Below, in pieces: positions 51,411 through 60,522 of a stretch of 64,000 nucleotides of DNA. The notes beneath the pieces were generated by a model that was not told the DNA's origin, searched no databases, and was given only the letters and a program-made list of their open reading frames with translations. The stretch's first letter is position 1, and each line of letters begins with the position of its first letter. Both the position numbers and the translations under genes were made by a program. The stretch comes from Bradyrhizobium sp. BRP22 (GTDB taxonomy: Bacteria > Pseudomonadota > Alphaproteobacteria > Rhizobiales > Xanthobacteraceae), in assembly GCF_020194175.1 (NCBI RefSeq), contig NZ_JADYVX010000003.1, forward strand, positions 310,001 to 374,000, given 5' to 3'.

Positions 51411-52187
51411 CTACGGTGTGCCGGCCATCGGATCGCTGGGCTTGAGGCCGGAGTAATCGAAAATCAGGTGGGTGTGGGCAGGCTTCCAGCGCTGCAGGAG
51501 GCATTCGAGGTCGTCGGCAATGCCGATGCGCAGATGCGGATCGATGCCGGTTTGGCCGCCGCCGTTGCCGCAGCGAAACCATGTCAGGCTGCCCTGGTGG
51601 ACATGCACCGTCCAATAGTAGCGGGTCTCCGGCGGGCCGGGTCCGTAGTTCGGCCACTCCGACAGCTCGCCGTTTCGAACGCGCTCGCCGTTCGGATTGT
51701 CGATCGGCAGATAGCCGCGCACGAACGTGTCCGAAAACATCGGGTTGGAGCCGTCACCATAGACGCGATTGTCGCCGCAGCGGTCGAGCCCCACCATGAA
51801 TGGCCGATACTCGCTGATAGTGATGGAGTAGCCGAGATAGCTGCCGAGACCGATGAAGAACTCGCGCGACTGCGCGCCCAGCATGGTCATGCGCAGCACC
51901 AGCTCGCGCTGGCGTTCACCGATCGACTTGGCCTGCGACCAGCAGGGATCGGGCAGGCCCCAGTTGCGCTCCCAGTCCGGCAGCAATTCGAGTGTGATGC
52001 GAGGGTCGCTCTCCACCTCCAGCAATTTGCTGGCGCGGATTTCGAAATCGCCCCAGATGCGGGTGAGCCCGCCCACCACCTTCATGAGCACGCTGTCCTC
52101 GCCGCGCGGCCATGCCTGCCCGAGCGGCAGCAGCGCCTGCATCGCCTCGGCGTAGTCGTCACCGGTTCTGGTAACGTGACTATCCAT
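51411..52187 (-). CDS. YmfQ/DUF2313-type phage tail protein (gp48-like)
   Basis: A 258-residue protein. LLPLGQAWPRGEDSVLMKVV near the N-terminus and DPRITLELLPDWERNWGLPD are the YmfQ family landmarks, and the C-terminal AHTHLIFDYS is typical too. In Mu-type phages it follows gp47 (baseplate J), as here, with an eight-base overlap. Structural component of the baseplate periphery. Confidence 0.85.
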   Translation of the reverse strand: MDSHVTRTGDDYAEAMQALLPLGQAWPRGEDSVLMKVVGGLTRIWGDFEIRASKLLEVESDPRITLELLPDWERNWGLPDPCWSQAKSIGERQRELVLRMTMLGAQSREFFIGLGSYLGYSITISEYRPFMVGLDRCGDNRVYGDGSNPMFSDTFVRGYLPIDNPNGERVRNGELSEWPNYGPGPPETRYYWTVHVHQGSLTWFRCGNGGGQTGIDPHLRIGIADDLECLLQRWKPAHTHLIFDYSGLKPSDPMAGTP

Positions 52188-53253
52188 AGCTGATGGTCCC
52201 CAAGAACGGCATGTAGCCGGGCTCCGGCATCACAACGGTGTCGAAGACCAGTTCATGGCTTTCCTCGCCGATCGCCTGGCTGATCGCCTCGTCGACCCAC
52301 GAGCGGTACATGGTCTGTCCCGGCTTGCTGCGCTTGAATTCCATCTCGGCGATCGAGGTCTCGATGCGGGCGCGCACCGTGGCGTCGTCATTGGTGAGGT
52401 CGTTGATGGTGATGGCGTAGAAGTACGGGACCGGAGCCACCACGAAGCAGTCCTTCACCGTGACCGGCCGCTTGCGTTCGATGTGTTCCTGCACCAGCAA
52501 GATGTCCTCGGCGGTCGGTAGTCCGTGATTGTCGCCGTGCAGGTCGTCCATCAGGAAGCGCACCGTGATGGTGCCCACGCCCATTTCCGGTGCGGCCCAT
52601 GCCCGCGTCACGCCGGGCACCGCCGTTGCCCAGCGCACATAATCGGCCTGACTGCCGCCCATCGGCGGGTTCTGGATGCGGAACAGGATGCGCTCGCGCA
52701 GCTGGTCGTCGGTCTCCGTGTCGACGCCGCCGCTCATGTCGCCGAGCAGGCCAGCCGTGTCGACGCCGGGAATGGCCTCGACCAATCCCATCGCTGTGCC
52801 GTCCGGCAGATTGCCGACCGTGCCCGCCGTCAGGGCCGTGGCATTGGCAACGCCCGTGCCGCCGCTGCCGATCTCGCCCGCGGTGACGGTCTGGTATTGC
52901 ACGCGGTTGGGACCGGTCAGCAGCGAGCCAACCGGAATGATGGTGGCATTGATGCCGGTGAACTGGATCTCGCCATGGGCATAGGTCGCCGCCTTGCGGC
53001 CCTTGGAGCCATCGGCGTTCTCCAGCCAGATGACGCCATGACGGTCCAGCCATTCGGTTTCGGCGGTGTCGGGCAGCAGTTGTTTGGCGAGCCAGTCGAG
53101 ATAGAGGAAGGTGAGGTGGGTGAGCCCGGCCATGGCATCGCTCATGATGCGCAGCACCGAGTTCGGGATCATCGCCTTCGCCCCGAGCTGGCTGAGCACG
53201 TAGTCGCGCGTGAGACGGCGCGTGTCCTTGAGGGTAGGGGTGCTCCACGGCAT
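52180..53253 (-). CDS. Baseplate assembly protein J (Mu gp47-like)
   Basis: A 357-residue baseplate J protein. Seen: GVIWLENADGSKGRKAATYA, LLGDMSGGVDTETDDQLRER, the family region GSQADYVRWATAVPGVTRAW and VRFLMDDLHGDNHGLPTAED. Forms the wedge of the contractile tail baseplate. Order with the gp46- and gp48-like genes is as in Mu. Confidence 0.9.
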   Translation of the reverse strand: MPWSTPTLKDTRRLTRDYVLSQLGAKAMIPNSVLRIMSDAMAGLTHLTFLYLDWLAKQLLPDTAETEWLDRHGVIWLENADGSKGRKAATYAHGEIQFTGINATIIPVGSLLTGPNRVQYQTVTAGEIGSGGTGVANATALTAGTVGNLPDGTAMGLVEAIPGVDTAGLLGDMSGGVDTETDDQLRERILFRIQNPPMGGSQADYVRWATAVPGVTRAWAAPEMGVGTITVRFLMDDLHGDNHGLPTAEDILLVQEHIERKRPVTVKDCFVVAPVPYFYAITINDLTNDDATVRARIETSIAEMEFKRSKPGQTMYRSWVDEAISQAIGEESHELVFDTVVMPEPGYMPFLGTISYG

Positions 53254-53256
53254 CGG

Positions 53257-53760
53257 CTATTTCCCCAACTCTTCCCAGAGGTCGTTGTAGCGAAGCTCGA
53301 TTGCCGGTTCGGGACCGCGATAGATCACGACGTCGACGTCGATGCGCTGGGTGTCGATCTGCTCGGCAAGCACGTCGATGCGCGACGCGATCTTGTTGGT
53401 GGTGAACGGCTTCATCGCATCGCGTGTCCACCCTTCGGCGCGACCGAGCGTCGAGCCTTGCTTGGCGAGCGGCCCGGTGATCTTTGCCCGCTGCAGCAGC
53501 CACAGCAGACAGCCGACGGGCCAGCCACCCCATAGCTCCTGGGCATCAAGATCGCCCCACCATCCGCGCCTGTCGGTGGCGTCGGGATCAGGCAGCTCCT
53601 CATCATCTGGCGCACGCGCATCGCTGCCGAGCGCGACGATCACCGCCGACTGCAGGTCGTAGCCGTCCGCGATCAGGTTCTGATCGGTCATCAGCCAGTC
53701 GAGTTCGACCGCATAGGCTGGGAAATCGAGCTGCTGCAGAAAGCGGATATCGCTGGCCAT
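53257..53760 (-). CDS. Phage GP46 family baseplate protein
   Basis: A 167-residue protein. DLQSAVIVALGSDARAPDDE, then RRGWWGDLDAQELWGGWPVG is the GP46 hallmark (Trp-rich GWWGD). Homologous to T4 gp25-type wedge proteins. Start at 53760, MASDIRFLQQLDF; upstream frame is Arg/Ser-rich and not coding. Ends three bases before the baseplate J start. Confidence 0.87.
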   Translation of the reverse strand: MASDIRFLQQLDFPAYAVELDWLMTDQNLIADGYDLQSAVIVALGSDARAPDDEELPDPDATDRRGWWGDLDAQELWGGWPVGCLLWLLQRAKITGPLAKQGSTLGRAEGWTRDAMKPFTTNKIASRIDVLAEQIDTQRIDVDVVIYRGPEPAIELRYNDLWEELGK

Positions 53761-53764
53761 GGCT

Positions 53765-54628
53765 TCACCCCGGCACTTCGAACGGCTGCGTCGATGTCCC
53801 GCCGCCGTTGAACTTGATCGGCTTGCCCCAGATTTCGGTCGGACCACCGGAGCATTTGATCGTCATTTTGTTCGCGCTCTCGAACGTCCACGACTTGGCT
53901 TGCTTGTCGTAGGTCGCCACCACGGTCTCGCCGTCGAGGATCTCGATCTTGTTCTTGGTGGCACGCACCTCGGTGTTGACCGTTTCGCCCTCGTGTTTGT
54001 AGTCCTCGTGATTGGCGGCCTGCTGCTGCCCGCCTTCGCGTGTGCCGGCAGACGCGCCGCCGCCGCCTCCCTGACCGCTTTTCTTGCGCTCCTGCTTTTT
54101 CTTTTGGACATGGCGCAGCGACACCATGCGTTCTTTTTTCTGGCCGTCGTTGGAATACTGGCCGGGGGCCGTGCCGTCGCCGTTGTCGTCATCAAGCGAG
54201 ACCATGAACAGGCCATTGCGCCTGATCAGCGTCATCTGCCCCTGATCGTCGTACTGCGCGCTCTCGCCGCCTTTCAGACCCATCGGGCGGTGGCGGCGAT
54301 CGTCGACTGCGATCACGACCGGATGGTTGCGCTGACCGCCCAGAAACAGTGCGATGCCTTCTGCCGCCGGGCCCTTCGGCTGCTCGCCGTCACCGCCCGT
54401 GCCGCCGGCACCGCCGCCACCCTGCTGCTGTTTGTCTTCATCGCGCGGCAGCGGCATCGAGGACATGCCGAACGCCTGAATGCGCTCGACGATCTTGCGG
54501 CCGTCGCCGTTCATGCCGTCGAACGAAAGCTCCTGCATCATCGGGTTGTCGTTCGCCTTGTTGAGCGTCAACCGCACCGCCATGTGCATGATGCGGCCCG
54601 ACATCTCCATCAGACTGTTGCGGTTCAT
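53765..54628 (-). CDS. Baseplate assembly protein V / spike (Mu gp45-like)
   Basis: A 287-residue protein. The N-terminal domain has HMAVRLTLNKANDNPMMQEL and GMNGDGRKIVERIQAFGMSS, followed by an OB-type region (FLGGQRNHPVVIAVDDRRHR) and a C-terminal beta-helical tip with KNKIEILDGETVVATYDKQA. A low-complexity Gly/Gln linker is inserted in two places. Forms the membrane-piercing tip of the tail. Overlaps the hub gene by four bases. Confidence 0.85.
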   Translation of the reverse strand: MNRNSLMEMSGRIMHMAVRLTLNKANDNPMMQELSFDGMNGDGRKIVERIQAFGMSSMPLPRDEDKQQQGGGGAGGTGGDGEQPKGPAAEGIALFLGGQRNHPVVIAVDDRRHRPMGLKGGESAQYDDQGQMTLIRRNGLFMVSLDDDNGDGTAPGQYSNDGQKKERMVSLRHVQKKKQERKKSGQGGGGGASAGTREGGQQQAANHEDYKHEGETVNTEVRATKNKIEILDGETVVATYDKQAKSWTFESANKMTIKCSGGPTEIWGKPIKFNGGGTSTQPFEVPG

Positions 54629-55884
54629 CGCATCGCCTCCCTTTTCGCCGCGTCGATCGCGCGCTGCGCCGCCTGAAACGCCATGGCTTCCTGTCGCACG
54701 TTGTAGAGCCCGTTCATGTGGACCGGATTGACCATCTGCATCGTGGTGGTGGAGCCGCCGTCGCTCTGTTCGTAGACGCAGCCCGCGCAGCCGAGCAGCA
54801 TCCCGTTCATGATCAGCATCGGCGAATAGACCGTGTAATATTCGCCGGCCTTCCAGAGGTCGTCGCTCTGGTTGCTGTCCTTGAACCAGCCCTGCACCGT
54901 GATCTGCGCCTCGATGAAGCTGCCCTCGGTGAACACGCTCTCCATCTTCACGCGGCGCTGGATGCCGTGCATCGTGTCGGCGATGTCGGCGGGCACCACC
55001 AGATAGCGGTTACGGGGCGATGACCCCGGCAGGAATGCGATCTGCTTGTTCTGGCTGTCGCCGTAGGCGTTATCGCTGCCCTTGTCCTGGCCGATCACAT
55101 AGAGCCGCCGATACACCATGTTGTCGCGCACCACCGCGTTGGCGCGCAGGATGTTCTCGCCCTCGACCAATTCGCCCGCATTCACCGCCTCATGCTCGCC
55201 AATCGCCAGCAGTCCGCCGGTCGCCACCGAGCCGATGATGATGTTGCGCATCTTGGCGTAACGCTCGATGCTCTGCATGATCGTCTCGCCGGGCTGGATC
55301 TGGATGTTCTCGAACGGCGTGTTATCGACCGCGCCCTTGCCGTGGATCTGGATGCCGAGATGCTCCGACAAATCTTTCGCGAGCTGAGTCCAGCTCTTGC
55401 CGTCATGCCCGCCCAGCTTCTCGATAGGCACCGACGAGTTGGTCAGATCGACGGTGTCGCCGCAGCCAACCAGCCGCACGCCGTGGTTCTTGCCGTCATA
55501 ACCGACGTGGCGCTCCACGATGTAGCCAAACACCGCCGGCACGCCGCCGACGAACACCCGGACGATATCGCCGGGCTTGAACTGCGTGGCGTCGTAGTTG
55601 GTCGCGATCGGCGTGTCCTCGGTGCATTCGAACTGGAATGTCGGGAAGGGTTCGGTGACGCGCTGCTCGACCCGTACCGTGGTCCAGTTGGAGAACAGCG
55701 CGCCGCGCACTTCGAGCGTGATGATCTCCTTGCCATCAGGCCGACGCACCGGCTTGAGCTGCTGTGCTCCCGGGCGTTCCTCCGGTGCGCTGATCGGCCG
55801 GTCGGCTTGCGGCGAGGACCCTGGCACCTGCGTTTGCGGCGGGGCTTCGACTTCGACGGGCGGCGGTTCGATCACATCGGCCAT
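54625..55884 (-). CDS. Baseplate hub / late control D-like protein (Mu gp44-like)
   Basis: A 419-residue protein with a Pro/Glu/Gln-rich N-terminus, then a gp27-like hub fold: ITLEVRGALFSNWTTVRVEQ, DIVRVFVGGVPAVFGYIVER and TIMQSIERYAKMRNIIIGSV. Length and position between the gp43-like and gp45-like genes match Mu gp44. It anchors the spike to the tail tube. Confidence 0.85.
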   Translation of the reverse strand: MADVIEPPPVEVEAPPQTQVPGSSPQADRPISAPEERPGAQQLKPVRRPDGKEIITLEVRGALFSNWTTVRVEQRVTEPFPTFQFECTEDTPIATNYDATQFKPGDIVRVFVGGVPAVFGYIVERHVGYDGKNHGVRLVGCGDTVDLTNSSVPIEKLGGHDGKSWTQLAKDLSEHLGIQIHGKGAVDNTPFENIQIQPGETIMQSIERYAKMRNIIIGSVATGGLLAIGEHEAVNAGELVEGENILRANAVVRDNMVYRRLYVIGQDKGSDNAYGDSQNKQIAFLPGSSPRNRYLVVPADIADTMHGIQRRVKMESVFTEGSFIEAQITVQGWFKDSNQSDDLWKAGEYYTVYSPMLIMNGMLLGCAGCVYEQSDGGSTTTMQMVNPVHMNGLYNVRQEAMAFQAAQRAIDAAKREAMR

Positions 55885-55885
55885 G

Positions 55886-56554
55886 TCACACCGCCAACAT
55901 CTGCCCCTCGCGGGGCATGAAAGCCGGATGGACGACGTGGTTCTCGTTGATCAGCTCGCGATAGCGCGCCGGGTTGCCATAGGCCGATTGTGCCAGCCGC
56001 AACGCCGGGAAAACCGCCTGATGGTGGTAGCTGATCACGCGCGGGAGCTGCCGGCCGCGATCAGCCAGATGCTTCACGACGTCGCCGTGCAGGCGGATGA
56101 TCGCCATATAGGTGCCGGCGTCGAGATCGTCGGCGGCGGCTTCCGCGGTCTGGTTGAACGCATCGTTCATGGCGGTGGCGACGGCGTCGACCTCGTCACG
56201 CGAGCGGAAGTTCGTGAACGCGATGATGCGCGCTTCGCATGCCAGGGTCAGGCGCACGATGGCGTTGACCGTCAGCACGGCCGGCAGGCTGAACGGGGTC
56301 TCGGCGAGCGCCGCCTTGCGCACGCGATCCATCGTCACCACGGTGGCGTAGCTGTACCGCGCCAGATCGAGGCACACCGCGAGCGCGTAGCCGAAGGTGC
56401 CCAGGTTGACCATGTTGGCGTCAGCCACCATCATGCCAACTGCGCGCCGCAACGCGGTGCCGACATCGCCGCGCGGATCGACCGCCGCCGACAGCACCAC
56501 CGGGCCGATGCGCTGGACAATTCCAAGAACTTCGTCTGCTTCGTCGCCGGTCAT
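55886..56554 (-). CDS. Second half of a DNA circulation-type protein, 222 aa
   Basis: Helical protein, MTGDEADEVLGIVQRIGPVV and YSYATVVTMDRVRKAALAET; its position after the DNA_circ_N protein indicates the C-terminal portion of the Mu gp43 family, encoded here as a separate gene (four-base overlap). Ends one base before the hub gene start. Confidence 0.68.
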   Translation of the reverse strand: MTGDEADEVLGIVQRIGPVVLSAAVDPRGDVGTALRRAVGMMVADANMVNLGTFGYALAVCLDLARYSYATVVTMDRVRKAALAETPFSLPAVLTVNAIVRLTLACEARIIAFTNFRSRDEVDAVATAMNDAFNQTAEAAADDLDAGTYMAIIRLHGDVVKHLADRGRQLPRVISYHHQAVFPALRLAQSAYGNPARYRELINENHVVHPAFMPREGQMLAV

Positions 56555-57117
56555 GGCAGGTTCGGTACGCTGTTGGAGGTGTTGGCACCGGCATACGCCC
56601 GCGCGTAGGGCCGGATCTGCTGTGCGGTGTCGAGTGCAGGAGGTCCGATCACCGAACTCTCAACTGCATTCGCGGACTTCTGAATTTCGCCCGGTGTCGA
56701 GATGGTGGAGCGATTGACCGGGTCGCCGTACTCCACGAATGTCATCTCGACCGTGCAGAAGCCGCCGCGCTCCCGCGCTTCGGTGATGCTGTACTGCTGC
56801 ACCATCACCTCGACATCGGCCATCTGATACGGGAGCGGCAGCCGCAGCCAGCCGGGACCATCCTTCTCCAGCGCCTCGATCAGCGAGTCCTTGTCGCGCA
56901 GATAGTTCGGCCCGATCAGGAAGCCCTGGACGGCGAAGCCGTTGGCGCTGCGGCCCATGTCCTCGGCATAGGGCGTGTTGCGCTTCGGATATTGATGCAG
57001 GGCCACGCGTCGGCCGCCGCCGCGCGCCTCGGTCTCGACATAGAAGATCGCGTTGCGAAACTTCGCGCGCTGGAACCGATCACGCCATGGATTGTGGATG
57101 TCCCTGATCGCGACCAT
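56551..57117 (-). CDS. DNA circularisation protein N-terminal domain (Mu gp43-like)
   Basis: A 188-residue protein. IRDIHNPWRDRFQRAKFRNA, then FYVETEARGGGRRVALHQYP KRNTPYAEDMGR-type sequence, is the DNA_circ_N signature. In phages this tail/baseplate protein was named for a DNA circularisation role, although a tail role is likely. Overlaps the tape-measure stop by one base. Split from its C-terminal half, which is usually fused. Confidence 0.85.
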   Translation of the reverse strand: MVAIRDIHNPWRDRFQRAKFRNAIFYVETEARGGGRRVALHQYPKRNTPYAEDMGRSANGFAVQGFLIGPNYLRDKDSLIEALEKDGPGWLRLPLPYQMADVEVMVQQYSITEARERGGFCTVEMTFVEYGDPVNRSTISTPGEIQKSANAVESSVIGPPALDTAQQIRPYARAYAGANTSNSVPNLP

Positions 57118-59555
57118 CAGTCGGCCTCAATGCTCGCGGTTTCGGGCTTGTCGGTCGGCTGCATCTGCTTGTGCTGCGTGACCGTGCTTTTCTGGAACAG
57201 GTCGCCATTGGTGCTCGCGCTCGCGCGCGCCGCCGTGCCGTTCGAGGTGATGTTGACCGCGACCGAACCATCGACCTTGGTGCCGCCGGTCGCAGCGGTG
57301 TCGACCGCCTGATCGACACGGCGATAGGAAAACTGCCTGTCAGTCGGAAATGTCTTCGGCGAGTAGCCCATCGCCGCCGCACCGGCCGCGGTAATGTCGA
57401 TGCCGCGCCCGGTGCGGGGATGAGGTCCGGTGTCGATGTGCGGCAGCACCATCGTTTTCCCGTCAGGCCCGGTCACCTCGTACAACTGCCCGGTAGGCTT
57501 GCCGTAGGATTTGGGGAGCGCGATGCCGGGCATGGTGTTCTTGAAGCCGCCCGCTGTCGGTCGCGACGCCGGCTCGGATAGATCACCGGGCCAACCTGCT
57601 GCACCGCCGCCGAACCAAGAGCCCTTGACGACCTTGCGATCGGCTGCGCTGCCGCCGGCTGCGCTCGGTCCGGCGTTCTTCGATGCGGCCACCGGATTTT
57701 TCTCGCCGCTCGGGCCGGTCCATTCGATGTGGGGCGCGTCGGTGTCCGGCAATGGCTGGCGCATGTTGCCCGCCGCCAGTGCTGCCTGGAATTTTTCAGG
57801 GTTGTCCTTGATCCATTGCTTCATCTGCGGCGACAGCGTCGCCTTGTTGTCGATGTCCCACGCCGCGCCATAGGCGTGCGAGGACCAGCCCTTGCCGCCG
57901 AGCCACGCCCGCTTCATGCGCTTGGAGTAGCCGCCGAAACTCTGGATCGGTGCGCCAGCCTCTTTCATCGCGGACGCGAACTTCCCGAAGTCTTGCGCTG
58001 CCTCCGGGTGCGCCGGCACCTTGCCGTAGGGCGTGTCTACCGTCGCCAGCTGGCTGGCTTCGAGCGGTTGATCACCGCGTCGCTGGAAGTAGTTCACAGG
58101 TCGCTGCCCGACCGGCCGGTCGCTGCTGGGGCCCTGCGGTGCGGTTGGCAGTGCGGCACCGGGAGGCGGCAGCGCCGCTTGTTTGCCGCCGGCAGCGCCG
58201 CCCGAACCGGGTGTCAAGTTCTGCTTGGGCCCGCCCGGCTGACCTGCGACGCCGTCACCGACAATGCCGCCACCGGCTGGTGCTGGCGCGCCGCCCGCGG
58301 TGCCGCCGCCCGTGCCGGGCGTGAGGTTGGTGTAACCGCCGCCGCCCCAGCCGCCAGCGCGACCACCAACGCCGTCGCCTGTTGCTGCACCTGCGCTGCC
58401 CCCGAACGCTGCTGGCGTGAAGCCGCCGCCGCCTGCTGCCTGTCCCGTCGTGACATAGCTTTGAAACTCGACTAGCGCCGCGAACACGCCTTCCTTGACC
58501 ATCCGCGAAGCGTCGGACAGGCCACCGCCCTGGCCGAATGAGACCGGCGACATTCCCATCGCCAGACTTTCCGCTGGCGTGCGCGGCATGCGCTGCTGTG
58601 ATGGCGGCAGGTACGACTGCGATGACGGTTGCCCGCCTTGGCCGGTCGCCCACTTCCAAGCATTCTGAATGACCTTGGTCCAGTTGTTCCAAGTCTCGAT
58701 GTAGCCCTGGATTTCCTTCTCAAGGTTGGCCAGATCGCGCCCGAACTTCTCAAGCTCCTGCGACAGGAACGGAAACAGCTTGATGCCGGCGCGCTCGCCG
58801 AGCTGCACCATCGTGTCCTTCAAGTCGATCCATGCGTCGTTGAATTTGATGGTCTGCTGGATCTCGGCGGCGGTGGGCACGCGGACCTTGGCCTGAGCCT
58901 TGACGAATTCATCCAGCGACAGTCGTGCCTTATCGGCCCCGAGTCCGATGTCATCGAACCATTTGCGCGCCTTGAAGCCGGTGGGATCGGACTTCATCAG
59001 CACGTCTTTGAAGTCGAACGCGATCTTGAGTTTTTCGGCCTGCGTGGTCGCCGCCATCATCCGCTGCACGACGGGGCCGGCACCCATCTGGTACAGCTCG
59101 CTGCGCACGCCGCCGATGTTGTACCGCAAGCCGTCGGTGGTTTTCTTGAAGCTCTCCAGTCCTTGCACCATGCTTTCGCTGGAAATGCCGGCCTTCTCGG
59201 CCGCGAGCGACCACGCGCGAATGTCGCGCTCGCTCATGCCGAGTTCTTTGCTGGCGTAGCGCAGCTCGACCAGTCGGCCGGAAATATTGGTCAGCGAGCG
59301 CATCAGCCCGCCGAGTGCGAGCCCGGCACTCGCCGCGCCGAACCCGATGCCGCCAAGCGCAGGGAAGGCACCCTTTAATTCATTGCCAACTTTCTGGACT
59401 GATTGACTGAGCCGGGTGAACTCGGTGGTGAGTGTCCTGATGCCGGGCGCAGCCTTCTGCGGCACCAGCCCCAACTCGCGCCCGATCGTGCGGATCTGCG
59501 CCAGCGCCTGATCGCTGACGATGGTAGCCCGCATCCGTAGGACGTCATCAACCAT
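57117..59555 (-). CDS. Tail tape measure protein with M15-type and RlpA-type domains
   Basis: An 812-residue protein. Residues 1-300 are helical tape-measure sequence (LTTEFTRLSQSVQKVGNELK); 300-480 is a Gly/Pro-rich linker. Residues 500-615 resemble an M15 D-Ala-D-Ala peptidase: SSHAYGAAWDID gives His560 and Asp567 (SxHxxGxAxD motif), and APHIEW gives His609. Residues 643-746 resemble an RlpA-like double-psi barrel: GSWFGGGAAGWPGDLSEPAS, HIDTGPHPRTGRGIDITAAG (Asp720). Both could open peptidoglycan during genome delivery. Directly follows the tail assembly chaperone, as expected. Confidence 0.87.
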   Translation of the reverse strand: MVDDVLRMRATIVSDQALAQIRTIGRELGLVPQKAAPGIRTLTTEFTRLSQSVQKVGNELKGAFPALGGIGFGAASAGLALGGLMRSLTNISGRLVELRYASKELGMSERDIRAWSLAAEKAGISSESMVQGLESFKKTTDGLRYNIGGVRSELYQMGAGPVVQRMMAATTQAEKLKIAFDFKDVLMKSDPTGFKARKWFDDIGLGADKARLSLDEFVKAQAKVRVPTAAEIQQTIKFNDAWIDLKDTMVQLGERAGIKLFPFLSQELEKFGRDLANLEKEIQGYIETWNNWTKVIQNAWKWATGQGGQPSSQSYLPPSQQRMPRTPAESLAMGMSPVSFGQGGGLSDASRMVKEGVFAALVEFQSYVTTGQAAGGGGFTPAAFGGSAGAATGDGVGGRAGGWGGGGYTNLTPGTGGGTAGGAPAPAGGGIVGDGVAGQPGGPKQNLTPGSGGAAGGKQAALPPPGAALPTAPQGPSSDRPVGQRPVNYFQRRGDQPLEASQLATVDTPYGKVPAHPEAAQDFGKFASAMKEAGAPIQSFGGYSKRMKRAWLGGKGWSSHAYGAAWDIDNKATLSPQMKQWIKDNPEKFQAALAAGNMRQPLPDTDAPHIEWTGPSGEKNPVAASKNAGPSAAGGSAADRKVVKGSWFGGGAAGWPGDLSEPASRPTAGGFKNTMPGIALPKSYGKPTGQLYEVTGPDGKTMVLPHIDTGPHPRTGRGIDITAAGAAAMGYSPKTFPTDRQFSYRRVDQAVDTAATGGTKVDGSVAVNITSNGTAARASASTNGDLFQKSTVTQHKQMQPTDKPETASIEAD

Positions 59556-59564
59556 GCTACCGTC

Positions 59565-60100
59565 TCATCGTTGAGGCCGCGTCTTCTCCGCGGTCTCCAG
59601 CAACTTGTCGGTCCACTCGATGTGCTGATGGACTTCGTCCAGCGGCAGCGCCAAGAACTCAGCCGGATTGCGCGAGTAGAATTTGGCGAGGCGATAGCAA
59701 TTCAGTATTGCATCGCCTGCGCGCCCGGCGGGAAAAAACCCATCAGCGCATGGGCACAGGTGGACCAGTCCTCCGCGTCTAGAGCCTTGATCGTGGATGG
59801 CGGCACCTGCGCCAGCGTTGACATCATCATTCCCATCACCGCCGGATTGGGCCGCACCTGCCCGGTGCTCCAGTCGATGTTGATGGGATAGCCTTCGCCC
59901 ATGCTCATGATGTCGCCGCCGGTCGGCCGACGAAATCTCAACTGCTTGATCATCTCGCCGTTCGCCATCACCGCCGTGGTGAGGTCGATCACCACTTCCT
60001 TCACGCGCTCTGCTTTCGCAGGCGCAGACGCCGCCGCTGCCGCCGCAGCTTCAGCCGCCTGTCCGTTGGCCTCTTTGGCCCTGAGTGCCGCCTCGGGCAT
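59565..60100 (-). CDS. Tail assembly chaperone, -1 frameshift product (gpGT-like)
   Basis: The long form is the chaperone at 59702-60100 continued in the -1 frame past the slippery TTTTTTC, ending at 59565. This adds sequence including CYRLAKFYSRNPAEFLALPL then DEVHQHIEWTDKLLETAEK, which has no start codon of its own. Total 178 residues. The two-product arrangement just upstream of the tape-measure gene is the conserved pattern of tailed phages (G/GT of lambda; gp41/gp42 region of Mu). Confidence 0.72.
59702..60100 (-). CDS. Tail assembly chaperone, short form (Mu gp41-like)
   Basis: A 132-residue protein from ATG 60100, with GTAGGAGCGCGC upstream. Ala-rich N-terminus, then EVVIDLTTAVMANGEMIKQL and LRFRRPTGGDIMSMG, the Mu gp41/phage tail assembly family core. 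Keeps tape measure soluble during tail assembly. Follows the tail tube gene by 11 bp. Confidence 0.83.
   Translation of the reverse strand: MPEAALRAKEANGQAAEAAAAAAASAPAKAERVKEVVIDLTTAVMANGEMIKQLRFRRPTGGDIMSMGEGYPINIDWSTGQVRPNPAVMGMMMSTLAQVPPSTIKALDAEDWSTCAHALMGFFPPGAQAMQY
59732..59738 (-). promoter_or_regulatory. Programmed -1 frameshift slippery heptamer
   Basis: On the minus strand the codons GGT TTT TTC contain TTTTTTC in the zero frame (T TTT TTC). A -1 slip gives a frame that stays open to 59565; the arithmetic works (537 nt, 179 codons). Confidence 0.7.
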
Positions 60101-60111
60101 CGTGCGCGCTC

Positions 60112-60477
60112 CTACTGGACTTCGTCGCACTGCACCCCTTCGAACCGGATGCGGAATTGGCCGTCGTGGGTGTTGATTTCGAGCGGTCCCTTGGTCCACG
60201 CATTACGCAGCACATAGACCGAGCCATTGATCAGCTCGGCCGTGACCGTGGCGTCGATGATGCCCTCCAGCGTCTCCAGCGAGATTTCAGGCAGCGTCGA
60301 CACGTCGCCCTCGATGTAGGGGACGCGCGGCAATTCCTGATAACCGTGGACGTAGTCCTGGCCAGCGATGCCGGTGCGCTCGACCGGCGAGGACGATACG
60401 GTGAGGTTGCCCTTAAGCGGGATCATCCCGCCGTCGACTTTCAGAAACGCAGTACCTGCAATCGGTCCTTGCGGCAT
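60112..60477 (-). CDS. Phage tail tube protein
   Basis: A 121-residue protein. GTAFLKVDGGMIPLKGNLTV, RTGIAGQDYVHGYQELPRVP and TLEGIIDATVTAELINGSVY match the Mu gp40-type tube family. Stacked hexamers form the tube through which DNA passes. Located upstream of the chaperone, as usual. Confidence 0.9.
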   Translation of the reverse strand: MPQGPIAGTAFLKVDGGMIPLKGNLTVSSSPVERTGIAGQDYVHGYQELPRVPYIEGDVSTLPEISLETLEGIIDATVTAELINGSVYVLRNAWTKGPLEINTHDGQFRIRFEGVQCDEVQ

Positions 60478-60522
60478 GGTGGCCTCTTTCGAAGCCCGCC
60501 TCCCATGTAGTTCCGCCTCACT

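Noticed and set aside
52525..53535. 336-codon plus-strand frame opposite baseplate J
   Set aside because: Antisense shadow of an unmistakable baseplate gene; no motif of its own.
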